DNA from: Flaviflagellibacter deserti
GTDB lineage: Bacteria; Pseudomonadota; Alphaproteobacteria; Rhizobiales; Methylopilaceae
Assembly (NCBI RefSeq): GCF_042652085.1
Contig: NZ_JBHSJF010000006.1
Coordinates: 1,612,001 to 1,676,000, forward strand
Length of the DNA stretch: 64,000 nucleotides
Direction: 5' to 3'
Positions 25,018 through 32,866 of this stretch are shown piece by piece (position 1 is the first letter of the stretch; each line of letters opens with the position of its first letter). A model generated the notes under the pieces. That model saw only the letters and a program-made list of their open reading frames with translations, searched no databases and was not told the origin of the DNA. The translations under genes were made by a program, and so were the position numbers.

Positions 25018-25124
25018 CCTCATCCTGAGCCGGGCGCGAAGCGTCCGCGTCGAAGGATCGTCACGACCTCTGAGCTTGCGGCCATTCTTCGACACGCGAG
25101 CTCCGCTCGCGGCTCAGGATGAGG
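25018..25124. repeat. 107-bp palindromic repeat, copy 2, between ureE and ureF
   Basis: The outer arms CCTCATCCTGAGCCGGGC and GCGGCTCAGGATGAGG mirror each other. The inner GTCGAAGGAT and ATTCTTCGAC arms also pair, with a small CGCGAGCTCCGCTCGCG hairpin in the right arm. It is the same family and orientation as 19622-19726. Again the right end (GATGAGG) lies five bases upstream of the next start, ureF ATG 25129. Confidence 0.9.
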
Positions 25125-25128
25125 TCAG

Positions 25129-25797
25129 ATGACCACCCTACCCCTCTTCGCCTGGTTGTCGCCCACCTTCCCGGTCGGCGCCTATGCCTACTCCCATGGC
25201 CTGGAATGGGCTGTCGAAGACGGCGATGTCCGTGACGAGGCAAGCCTGCTCGACTGGCTAAGGGATACCTTGACCCACGGCGCTGGCCGGAACGACGCGA
25301 TTTTCCTGGCGGCGACGCACCGAGCTCTAGCATTCGGCGACCTCACCAAAATAAATGAAATCAACGAGCTGGCACTGGCCTTTGCACCATCGCAGGAACT
25401 TCGCCTCGAAACCGCCCAGCAGGGCCGCAGCTTCCTCGACGCCGTGCTTGCGGCCTGGCCGCACGATAGCCTGACTGACGCCGCGAAGGGCATTGACGAA
25501 ATCGCCTATCCGGTCGCGGTCGGGCTTGCCGCCTCGGCCCACGGCATCGCGCGGCAGGCCACTCTGCCGGCCTTCCTTCTGGCTTTCGCGCAGAACCTCG
25601 TCTCAGCCGCGATCCGCTCCGCGCCGATCGGTCAGACGACCGGAATGCGCGTCCTGTCCGCCCTCACTCCGCTGGTGACCGAACTGGCCGGAACCGCCGA
25701 AAATCTCTCGCTCGACGATGTCGGCAGCGCGGTCTTCCGTGCCGATCTCGGCTCGTTCCGCCACGAAACCCAATACACGAGGCTCTTCCGCTCATGA
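25129..25797 (+). CDS. ureF: Urease accessory protein UreF
   Basis: 222 aa. The N-terminus TLPLFAWLSPTFPVGAYAYSHGLEWAVEDG is the classic UreF opening. Further motifs are AIRSAPIGQTTGMRVL and SCLRHETQYTRLFRS-like FRHETQYTRLFRS at the C-terminus. UreF works with UreD as a chaperone and GTPase-activating partner for UreG. Its ribosome binding site lies at the edge of the palindromic repeat. It overlaps ureG as ATGA. Confidence 0.94.
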   Translation: MTTLPLFAWLSPTFPVGAYAYSHGLEWAVEDGDVRDEASLLDWLRDTLTHGAGRNDAIFLAATHRALAFGDLTKINEINELALAFAPSQELRLETAQQGRSFLDAVLAAWPHDSLTDAAKGIDEIAYPVAVGLAASAHGIARQATLPAFLLAFAQNLVSAAIRSAPIGQTTGMRVLSALTPLVTELAGTAENLSLDDVGSAVFRADLGSFRHETQYTRLFRS

Positions 25798-26417
25798 GTG
25801 AACACGGCCCCCTCCGCGTCGGAATCGGCGGCCCCGTCGGCTCCGGCAAGACGGCTCTGATGGAGCAGCTCTGCAAGACCCTGCGCGACCGCTACGACAT
25901 CTGCGCCATCACGAACGACATCTACACCAAGGAGGATGCCCGCCTCCTGACGGTCGCCGACGCCCTGCCCGTCGAACGCATCATGGGAGTCGAGACTGGC
26001 GGCTGCCCGCATACCGCGATCCGCGAAGACGCCTCGATCAACTTGGCCGCAGTCGCCGACATGCGCCGCAAATTTCCGAACCTCGACGTCGTCCTGATCG
26101 AGTCCGGCGGCGACAATCTCGCGGCGACCTTTTCGCCGGAGCTTGCGGACATCACGATCTACGTCATCGACGTCGCCGGCGGAGAGAAGATCCCGCGCAA
26201 GGGCGGCCCAGGCATCACCCGGTCGGACCTCCTCGTCGTCAACAAGATCGACCTCGCTCCCTATGTCGGCGCCGATCTCTCGATCATGGAAGCCGACACC
26301 AAACGCATGCGCGGCACCCGTCCCTATGTCTTCTCGAACATCCGCGCAGGCATCGGAGTCGACGTGATCGCAAGTTTTATTGAGAAAGCGGGCGGTCTCG
26401 CCCCAAAGGCGGCATAA
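25794..26417 (+). CDS. ureG: Urease accessory GTPase UreG
   Basis: 207 aa. The P-loop GIGGPVGSGKTALMEQL at residue 8, TNDIYTKEDA, ETGGCPHTAIREDAS, the DLxIESGG-type motif VVLIESGGDNLAATFSPELAD and NKIDLAP are all conserved. It couples GTP hydrolysis to nickel delivery for urease maturation. It is the last recognised gene of the urease operon. Confidence 0.96.
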   Translation: MSEHGPLRVGIGGPVGSGKTALMEQLCKTLRDRYDICAITNDIYTKEDARLLTVADALPVERIMGVETGGCPHTAIREDASINLAAVADMRRKFPNLDVVLIESGGDNLAATFSPELADITIYVIDVAGGEKIPRKGGPGITRSDLLVVNKIDLAPYVGADLSIMEADTKRMRGTRPYVFSNIRAGIGVDVIASFIEKAGGLAPKAA

Positions 26418-26491
26418 TCGGGGCATTGATTAGGGTCAAAGACAACGCCCAAACAGCGCCTCAAGGTGCGTGGGTTCAGTGGGAGGCCCTG

Positions 26492-26722
26492 ATGCTTGGC
26501 AGCAAAACCGCCACGACTCCGTATTCCGTCCATTTCTTCAAGCGCGTCTGCAACGATGTCGGCCGAGAAGCCAAAGTCCTGCAGCGCACCATCCACGTGC
26601 CGGCCGCCGCCTCGTCCGAGGCGGCAATCGACATGGCACGCACGGAAATGACGACGACGCATCGCACGCCTCACTTCCTCGTCGATATGATGGAAGTCGA
26701 GGTCGCGGAGCTCGTGAATTAG
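26492..26722 (+). CDS. Small conserved-looking hypothetical protein
   Basis: 76 aa from ATG 26492 behind GGGAGG; an in-frame start at 26426 is also possible. The sequence begins MLGSKTATTPYSVHFFKRVCND and ends FLVDMMEVEVAEL. It is soluble, has no signal or membrane segment, and shows protein-like composition. It lies 74 bp after ureG and may be read through from it. I do not recognise the family. Confidence 0.6.
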   Translation: MLGSKTATTPYSVHFFKRVCNDVGREAKVLQRTIHVPAAASSEAAIDMARTEMTTTHRTPHFLVDMMEVEVAELVN

Positions 26723-26758
26723 AGACGATCCTTCTGGTCAGTTGCCCCGCGGCGGCCT

Positions 26759-27061
26759 ATGTCGCTTGCGATGCTGACTTACCGCAAACTGACCACGGCC
26801 CAGCGCCGCGCGCTCGACCGCTTCGCCCGTTCGCATGACCTGGAAGCACCGGCCAGTCACTGGCCGGAACTCGGCAGCGCGGACATCACCGCGCTGATCA
26901 GTTCCGCTCTTCTCGAAAAGCGCGGCCGCAACGAACACGGCGAACAGCTCTACCGCCTCACCGACGAGGGCACCCGCGTTCATGACGAGATGTGGCGCGA
27001 CGGCAAGGTGCCGAGCCACCCGAAGACCTTGCCGTTCGATCCGTCGACCCTGCTCGAGTGA
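26759..27061 (+). CDS. Small winged-helix-like hypothetical protein
   Basis: 100 aa. The pattern LTTAQRRALDRFAR...ITALISSALLEKRGRNEHGEQLYRLTDEGTRVHDEM resembles a winged helix with recognition helix and wing, as in small DNA-binding or ArsR/MarR-like fragments. It starts 36 bp after the preceding small gene and ends 6 bp from the convergent glycosyltransferase-like gene. A ribosome binding site is not obvious. A regulatory role is a guess based on fold resemblance. Confidence 0.6.
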   Translation: MSLAMLTYRKLTTAQRRALDRFARSHDLEAPASHWPELGSADITALISSALLEKRGRNEHGEQLYRLTDEGTRVHDEMWRDGKVPSHPKTLPFDPSTLLE

Positions 27062-27067
27062 TCCTGC

Positions 27068-27817
27068 CTATTCGTCTCGCGACAGTTCCCATCGGGTCAG
27101 GATCTCGGCGATATCCTGCTCCATCACCGCCACCCGTTTCGAGAGCGGGCCAAACTCGCGGAGATACTGACGGACGAATGTGCCGTTGTGATAATTCAGC
27201 AGCTGGGGAGGCGCTCGCCTGACCGCGTTGCGATACTTGACGTCGCGGCGAAGAAGGTTGTGCAACAGACCCTGATCGCTCGCGATCGAATACCACCGCC
27301 TTGCCTTGATGAGATCGTCATCTGAAATCGCCATGAAATCGGAGTACCAGGTCGCCGCGATCTTCCGGCCCCGGCGATCCCCGAGATTGAGCAGGAAGAC
27401 GCCGGCATTGATCGCCCAGTAATCGTCGCGGCCGGCTGTATCGGCGATCAGCGGCTCGGACCTCCAGCCGATGATCTCCCGGATATCAAACCCGAGATCG
27501 TGCACATAGGCATCGGCGTCGAGATAGAGCACCCAGCCCCTATAGCCCTCGTCCATGATCTCCTTGATCAGCGGGATGCGATTATAGGTGGCGTGCCAGG
27601 AATAATGACCGCGCTTCAGCCCGACGAAGGACCGGTATTCGAAGCCGTGGCTTTCGCAATAGGCGCGGTTCGCCCGCTCGCCGATCGCCAGCATCGGGGC
27701 GTAGATTTCCGCGTCCGATGTCTGCAGCAGCAGAACCTTCGGTTTCGAGCGGAAGCGGAGGAAAGCTTTCATCACCTGCGGACAAGAGCCTAGCACGGCA
27801 AGCCGAGCATTCTGCAC
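27068..27817 (-). CDS. Glycosyltransferase-like protein with DxD motif (GT34/GMA12-like)
   Basis: 249 aa (or 234 from an internal ATG at 27772). KVLLLQTSDAEIYAPMLAIGERANRAYCESHGFEY followed by WVLYLDADAYVHD (a DxD metal-nucleotide motif) and YWAINAGVFLLNLGDRRG resembles galactosyltransferases of the GMA12/MNN10 type. It would transfer a sugar from a nucleotide donor to an unknown acceptor. No signal peptide is evident, so it is cytosolic. It is a single gene, divergent from the epoxide hydrolase-like gene. Confidence 0.72.
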   Translation of the reverse strand: MQNARLAVLGSCPQVMKAFLRFRSKPKVLLLQTSDAEIYAPMLAIGERANRAYCESHGFEYRSFVGLKRGHYSWHATYNRIPLIKEIMDEGYRGWVLYLDADAYVHDLGFDIREIIGWRSEPLIADTAGRDDYWAINAGVFLLNLGDRRGRKIAATWYSDFMAISDDDLIKARRWYSIASDQGLLHNLLRRDVKYRNAVRRAPPQLLNYHNGTFVRQYLREFGPLSKRVAVMEQDIAEILTRWELSRDE

Positions 27818-27941
27818 TCCCTTAAGCTGCGTCTCGATGTCCGCACGATCAGTCGACTAATCACCGGAAGTCGCTAATGTGCGGAGCAGGCGCGCCCTCA
27901 ACACGCCAGGACAAAGGTTCCTGCCACCGGGGGAGAGCAGC

Positions 27942-29219
27942 ATGAATGCGACCTTCTGGTCCACGAGACGTGGCATTCTGGCCGGCTTGGCGGCGGTTGG
28001 TGCCCTCATTCCATTCCGGAGCCGGCCGGCCGAGGCCGAGGGAGACGCCACGCTCCGCCCCTTCCGCGTTGACGTCCCGGTAGATCAGATCGCGGATCTC
28101 CGCAGGCGCCTCGCCGCGACCCGATGGCCGGACAAGGAGACGGTCACCGACCGATCGCAGGGCATACAGCTCGCGGCGTTGCAGCAGCTCATCGCCTATT
28201 GGGGAACCGAATACGACTGGCGCAAGGGTGAGGCGAAGCTGAATGCCCTCCCGCAATTCATCACCGAGATCGACGGGCTCGACATTCACTTCGTTCACGT
28301 CCGTTCCCGTCATGCGAATGCCCTGCCCCTGATCATGACGCATGGCTGGCCCGGCTCCGTTTTCGAGCTGCTCGGCACCGTTGGTCCACTCACGGACCCG
28401 GTCTCGCACGGCGGAAGCGCCGAGGATGCCTTGGATCTCGTCCTGCCCTCGATGCCGGGCTACGGATTCTCCGGCAAACCCACGAGTACCGGCTGGGGTC
28501 CGGACCGCATTGCCCGAGCCTGGGCCGAACTAATGAGCCGCCTCGGATACACCCGATACGTCGCACAGGGCGGCGACTGGGGCTCACCCGTCTCCAGCGC
28601 GATGGCGCGTCAGGCGTCGGCAGGATTGCTCGGCATTCACATCAACCTGCCGGCGACGGTGCCACCCGACATCGCGGCCCTCCTCGCCCGTGGCGCGCCT
28701 CCACCGGAAGGACTGTCCGACAAGGAGCGCGCGGCGTTCGAAGCGCTCGACAGGTTCTACAAGATGTACCGGGCCTATGCAGCGCTCATGGGAACGCGAC
28801 CGCAGGTGATCGGCCAGACCATCACGGACTCTCCGGCCGGTCTCGCGGTCTTCATGTACGACTACAACAACGGCGAGCCGGAACGTCTGCTCCGCAAAGA
28901 CGACTTCCTGGACAACGTTTCGCTGTACTGGCTGACGAACAGCGCGGCGTCCGCAGCGCGGCTCTATTGGGAGACAAGCGGTCAGAGCGTCATTCTCTCG
29001 TCCGCACAAAAGACCTCCGAAATCGCCCTTCCGGTGGCGATCACGGTCTTTCCGGACGAGGTCTATCGCGCACCGGAGACATGGGCGCGGAAGGCCTACC
29101 GTAATCTCATCTATTTCAACGAGGTCGACCGAGGGGGGCACTTCGCTGCCTGGGAGCAGCCCGAGCTATTCGCGGCCGAACTCCGCGCGGCCTTCCGAAC
29201 ACTTCGCAATATGCACTGA
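27942..29219 (+). CDS. Exported epoxide hydrolase-like alpha/beta hydrolase (EHN domain)
   Basis: 425 aa from ATG 27942 behind GGGAGAG. An N-terminal twin-arginine-like leader (STRRGILAGLAAVGALIPF) is followed by the epoxide-hydrolase N-terminal domain (FRVDVPVDQIADLRRRLAATRWPD). The alpha/beta hydrolase core has the oxyanion segment HGWPGS, the nucleophile Asp in QGGDWGS and the catalytic His in GGHFAAWEQPE. The fold and triad support epoxide hydrolysis or related haloalkane/ester chemistry. An exported location is less usual for this family. The substrate is unknown. Confidence 0.88.
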   Translation: MNATFWSTRRGILAGLAAVGALIPFRSRPAEAEGDATLRPFRVDVPVDQIADLRRRLAATRWPDKETVTDRSQGIQLAALQQLIAYWGTEYDWRKGEAKLNALPQFITEIDGLDIHFVHVRSRHANALPLIMTHGWPGSVFELLGTVGPLTDPVSHGGSAEDALDLVLPSMPGYGFSGKPTSTGWGPDRIARAWAELMSRLGYTRYVAQGGDWGSPVSSAMARQASAGLLGIHINLPATVPPDIAALLARGAPPPEGLSDKERAAFEALDRFYKMYRAYAALMGTRPQVIGQTITDSPAGLAVFMYDYNNGEPERLLRKDDFLDNVSLYWLTNSAASAARLYWETSGQSVILSSAQKTSEIALPVAITVFPDEVYRAPETWARKAYRNLIYFNEVDRGGHFAAWEQPELFAAELRAAFRTLRNMH

Positions 29220-29253
29220 TCGCCGAGTTTCACCGAAGCACGGAGCGTACGAC

Positions 29254-29670
29254 ATGAAAGCGGTCCAGTTTATCGCGACAGCGGTCCTCATCGTCGGCGG
29301 CCTGACCCTCGATATGGCGCAGTCGCAGCAGCCCGGCGTCAAACGCACCGATCTGCTGCGTCACGACCTCAGCATACCGGGACGCGACGTCGTCCAGGTG
29401 CGTGTCGACTTCGCCCCTGGGGTCGCGTTTCCGGCGCACAAGCATCCGGGCGAGGAGATCGCCTATGTCATCGAAGGCCTGCTTGAATATCAGCTCGACG
29501 GCAAGCCGCCGGTAATGCTCAAGCAAGGCGAGTCCTTGTTTATTCCGGCCGGCATGATCCATACGGCGAAGAATGTTGGCACCGGCAATGCCGCCGAACT
29601 CGCCACCTACATCGTCGAAAAAGGCAAACCGCTCGTCGCGCTCGAACAGGCAAACGCCCCGCCGAAGTGA
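29254..29670 (+). CDS. Exported cupin domain protein
   Basis: 138 aa with a signal peptide (FIATAVLIVGGLTLDMAQSQQ). The cupin metal motif is present as HKHPGEEIAYVIEGLLEYQLDG (first motif, G-x5-H-x-H-x3-4-E type) and FIPAGMIHTAKNVG (second). It is therefore a single small beta-barrel likely to bind a divalent metal in the periplasm. It lies 34 bp after the epoxide hydrolase gene, probably co-transcribed. The ligand or reaction cannot be told. Confidence 0.85.
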   Translation: MKAVQFIATAVLIVGGLTLDMAQSQQPGVKRTDLLRHDLSIPGRDVVQVRVDFAPGVAFPAHKHPGEEIAYVIEGLLEYQLDGKPPVMLKQGESLFIPAGMIHTAKNVGTGNAAELATYIVEKGKPLVALEQANAPPK

Positions 29671-29712
29671 CAGGAGCGCGATCGTGGGAGAGTGGCCGCC
29701 TGGTGAAAGGCG

Positions 29713-29788
29713 TGGTGGGCCCGGCAGGACTCGAACCTGCAACCAGACCGTTATGAGCGGTCGGCTCTAACCATTGAGCTACAGGCCC
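29713..29788 (-). tRNA. tRNA with CAU anticodon, probably tRNA-Ile2 (lysidine type)
   Basis: Read on the minus strand, the acceptor GGGCCTG pairs with CGGGCCC, the D arm is GCTC-N8-GAGC, the anticodon stem GACCG/CGGTC encloses loop CTCATAA (anticodon CAT), and the T arm is GCAGG-TTCGAGT-CCTGC. The discriminator is A and CCA is encoded. The GGGCC acceptor end is unlike elongator or initiator tRNA-Met and resembles alphaproteobacterial tRNA-Ile(CAU), whose C34 is modified by TilS. Confidence 0.92.
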
Positions 29789-29896
29789 ACGCAAACCGAG
29801 CACTCGCATGAGGCGGCCCGCTCGCGCAAGATCGTATGCCTTCATCCCGCCTGCTTTCACCGCTCCTGTTCGCCTCCCGCAAACTGGAGTCTTTCA

Positions 29897-30601
29897 ATGC
29901 GCCTCGCGCTTGCCGCCGCGTTCCTCGTTCTGGCCGTTCCCGCGCTCGCCCAACCGGTCCCCCCTCTGCCACCGTCGATCACCGTCTCCGGCGAAGGCAG
30001 CGTCTCGGCCAAGCCCGACATGGCTACCTTGTCGTCGGGCGTAGTCACCGAGGCCAAGACGGCTGGCGACGCACTCGCAGCCAATTCGAAGGCGATGGAA
30101 ACGCTGCTCGCCAGCTTCAAGTCCTCCGGCATCGAGGACAAGGATCTCTCGACGTCGGGTTTCTCGGTCCAGCCAAAATACGATTACCAGCCGAACCGAA
30201 CCGGTGATCCGCGCATCATCGGCTACACGGTTACGAATACGCTATCGGTAAAAATCCGCGATCTCTCGAAGCTCGGCACGATCCTGGACAAGGCGGTGAC
30301 CGACGGCTCCAACCAGATCAATGGGCTCAGCTTCGACATCGACAAGAAAGCGCCGCTGCAGGACGAAGCCCGCAAGGAAGCGTTCGCCGATGCCAAGCGC
30401 AAGGCCGAGATCTATGCAGAGGCGGCCGGCGTGAAGTTAGGAAAGTTGCGCGATCTTTCCGAACAGGGTGGCGGCTTCATCCCGCCACGGCCGATGGTCA
30501 TGCGCCCGCAAATGGCGGCCAAGGCCGACTCTGTACCGGTCGCGGAAGGAGAGCAGGACGTCCAGATCAACATCACGGCGACCTGGGAAATCGCCCCCTA
30601 G
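29897..30601 (+). CDS. SIMPL domain (DUF541) periplasmic protein
   Basis: 234 aa from ATG 29897; an upstream in-frame start would lie in the tRNA gene. A signal peptide (MRLALAAAFLVLAVPALAQP) precedes the SIMPL fold: ITVSGEGSVSAKPDMATLSSGVV, the central SGIEDKDLSTSGFSVQPKYDY and the C-terminal DARKEAFADAKRKAEIYAEAAG. Family members are periplasmic or outer-membrane proteins linked to oxidative stress protection (YggE in Escherichia coli). No clear operon partner is present. Confidence 0.92.
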   Translation: MRLALAAAFLVLAVPALAQPVPPLPPSITVSGEGSVSAKPDMATLSSGVVTEAKTAGDALAANSKAMETLLASFKSSGIEDKDLSTSGFSVQPKYDYQPNRTGDPRIIGYTVTNTLSVKIRDLSKLGTILDKAVTDGSNQINGLSFDIDKKAPLQDEARKEAFADAKRKAEIYAEAAGVKLGKLRDLSEQGGGFIPPRPMVMRPQMAAKADSVPVAEGEQDVQINITATWEIAP

Positions 30602-30649
30602 CGTTCGCCCATGGCGCGTCCCTGAAACCCGGCTATAAGGGTTTCGGGG

Positions 30650-32251
30650 ATGGAGGCTGACATGGCGGATGATGGTGAAGTCGCGACCGGGCGGACGACG
30701 TCGGTATGGTGGATCGCCGGCATGGTTCTCTTGCTGCTCGCCGGCCTTCCCGTAGCCGCACTGCTCGACCTGCGTGCGCTGTCCGAGGATCTATTGCGCC
30801 GTCAGGGCGGCGAGATCAGCCGCATCATCGACGACATGCGCGGCTTCTATTCCGCCGAGGTGGTCGGCCGCGTCCTTGCCGCCAATGGCCAGACGATCAA
30901 GCCAACGCATGACTTCCATGCCGTGATTGGCGGCATCCCGATCCCGGCGACCTTGTCGATCGAACTCGGCAACCTGATCAGCAAGCGAAACGACTCGGTG
31001 AAATACCGCTTCGTCTCCGATTACCCATTCTCCGGCCGCGGGCCGCGCGATCTCGATCTCTTCGAAACGACAGCGATCCAGCGCCTCAGGAACGATCCGA
31101 GCCAGCCGATCATCTCCGTCTCGGGATCGGTGTTCGATCGCGAGATCCGAATGGCCAGTCCCGTCCGGATGGCCGCCGCCTGCGTGGTCTGCCACAACAC
31201 GCATCCGGAAAGTCCGAAGAAGGACTGGAAGGTCGGCGATGTTCGCGGCATCCAGGAAATCACGATCCATCAGCCGATCGCGGCGAACGTCTTCGCGTTC
31301 AAGTTCCTGCTCGGCTATTTCGCGCTGGCGGCTATCATCGGCATCTCGTTCGTGCTGTTCCAGCGCCGCCAGTCGCTCGCAATGGCTGGCATGAACCGCG
31401 AGCTAAGCGAGGCGAACGACTTCCTCGCGGCGATCTCGATGAAGATCGCGAAATACCTTTCGCCGCAGATATACAAATCGATCTTCTCCGGACAGCGCGA
31501 CGTCGCGATCGCAACTGAGCGCAAGCGGCTGACGATCTTCTTCTCCGACATCAAGGACTTCACCGCGACAACCGAGCGGCTGCAGCCGGAGGACCTGACG
31601 GCGCTGCTGAACGAGTATTTCACCGAGATGTCCAACATCGCGCTGAAGCACGGCGCGACTGTCGACAAGTTCATCGGCGACGCGATGCTCGTGTTCTTCG
31701 GCGACCCGGAAACCAAGGGCGCAGCCGAGGACGCAAATGCCTGTCTCCGGATGGCGGTCGAGATGCAGAAGCGGCTCGTGACGCTAAACGGTGAGTGGCG
31801 GCGGCGCGGTGTCGAACGGCCCTTCCAGGCGAGGATGGGCATCAATACCGGCTTCTGCAATGTCGGCAATTTCGGCTCGGAAGACCGCATGGACTACACG
31901 ATCATCGGTGCCGAGGCGAACCTCGCGGCCCGCCTACAGACCACGGCGGAACCGGGCGGCATCGTGCTGAGCTATGAGACCTACGCGCTGGTTCGCGATC
32001 TCGTCCGCGCTCACCCGCTGGAGCCGATCCACATGAAGGGCATCAGCCGCGAGGTGATTCCCTATGCCGTCGACGGCCTGACCGGCGACGAGGAAACCCG
32101 GCCGATGGTGTTGAGCGAACAGGCCAAGGGCGTCGAGGTGTTCCTCGACTTCGACGCGATGGATCCGGCTGCCGCGGACAGAACGCGGCGGCTGCTGGAG
32201 CAGGCCATCGCGGCGCTCGACGTCAAGACGAGAGCTGTACCCACGACCTAG
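30650..32251 (+). CDS. Class III adenylate/guanylate cyclase with periplasmic haem-c-type (DUF3365) sensor
   Basis: 533 aa (ATG 30662 is an alternative). A membrane span at about 19-39, a periplasmic region with CVVCH at 178-182 and a second span at 215-237 give a DUF3365/Tll0287-like sensor able to bind haem covalently. A cytoplasmic class III cyclase domain follows from about 290: FFSDIKDF (metal Asp 300), DKFIGDAMLVFFGDP (metal Asp 344, purine-selecting Lys 340) and GINTGFCNVGNFGSEDRMDYTIIG. It probably converts periplasmic redox or gas signals into cAMP. ATP rather than GTP use is inferred from the Lys. It converges with panD, sharing CTAG. Confidence 0.9.
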   Translation: MEADMADDGEVATGRTTSVWWIAGMVLLLLAGLPVAALLDLRALSEDLLRRQGGEISRIIDDMRGFYSAEVVGRVLAANGQTIKPTHDFHAVIGGIPIPATLSIELGNLISKRNDSVKYRFVSDYPFSGRGPRDLDLFETTAIQRLRNDPSQPIISVSGSVFDREIRMASPVRMAAACVVCHNTHPESPKKDWKVGDVRGIQEITIHQPIAANVFAFKFLLGYFALAAIIGISFVLFQRRQSLAMAGMNRELSEANDFLAAISMKIAKYLSPQIYKSIFSGQRDVAIATERKRLTIFFSDIKDFTATTERLQPEDLTALLNEYFTEMSNIALKHGATVDKFIGDAMLVFFGDPETKGAAEDANACLRMAVEMQKRLVTLNGEWRRRGVERPFQARMGINTGFCNVGNFGSEDRMDYTIIGAEANLAARLQTTAEPGGIVLSYETYALVRDLVRAHPLEPIHMKGISREVIPYAVDGLTGDEETRPMVLSEQAKGVEVFLDFDAMDPAAADRTRRLLEQAIAALDVKTRAVPTT

Positions 32252-32607
32252 GCTGCTTTTGGCTGGATCCGGTTGTCGCCGTCGACCATGACGACGCTTG
32301 GAACGTGCGTCCGGGCTTCCTCGGCGCTCATGTCGGCATAGGCGACGATGATGACCTTGTCGCCCGGCATGGCCAGACGGGCGGCGGCGCCGTTCAGGCC
32401 GATCACGCCCGAGCCCCGCTTGCCCTCGATGACGTAGGTCGCGAAGCGCGCACCGGTGTCGATGTTGTAGATCTCGACGCGCTCGTTGATGAAGAAGCCC
32501 GCCGCCTCCGACAGATCACGGTCGATCGAGATCGAGCCTTCGTAATGGAGGTCGGCTTCGGTGACGGTCGCACGGTGGATCTTGCCCTTCATCATGGTGA
32601 CGTTCAT
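32248..32607 (-). CDS. panD: Aspartate 1-decarboxylase (pyruvoyl)
   Basis: 119 aa. The proenzyme cleavage site is visible as YEGSIS, where self-cleavage before Ser makes the pyruvoyl group, after MMKGKIHRATVTEADLHY. The family features NIDTGARFATYVIEG, SGVIGLNGAAARLAMPGDKVIIVAYADM are intact. It makes beta-alanine for pantothenate and CoA. The N-terminus may start at the second or third Met. It converges with the cyclase gene and the two stop codons share one CTAG. Confidence 0.96.
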   Translation of the reverse strand: MNVTMMKGKIHRATVTEADLHYEGSISIDRDLSEAAGFFINERVEIYNIDTGARFATYVIEGKRGSGVIGLNGAAARLAMPGDKVIIVAYADMSAEEARTHVPSVVMVDGDNRIQPKAA

Positions 32608-32866
32608 CGCGTGCCTCGTCTTCAGGTTGTCAGGGAGCGCGGTCAGATAGCGGATTGCGGTTGATGGAACAACCGTGTCCCGGTCCGTGTGCGCGATAGC
32701 GCATCACGAGAACCGGGTCCCAGCGCATATTCGCGAAGCTCAATGTCCAAAGAGCGCCTGCGGCGCACTCACGTGCTGGGCCCCGGATCACGCGACACGG
32801 CGGCACCGTGGGCGGTCCGGGGGACAGACTTCCGTTTTTAGTTCTGGTATTGTTCCCGCGAATCCC

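Noticed and set aside
25371..25388. TGGCAC...TTGC inside ureF as a sigma-54 promoter.
   Set aside because: The spacing is one base too long and it lies within a coding region.
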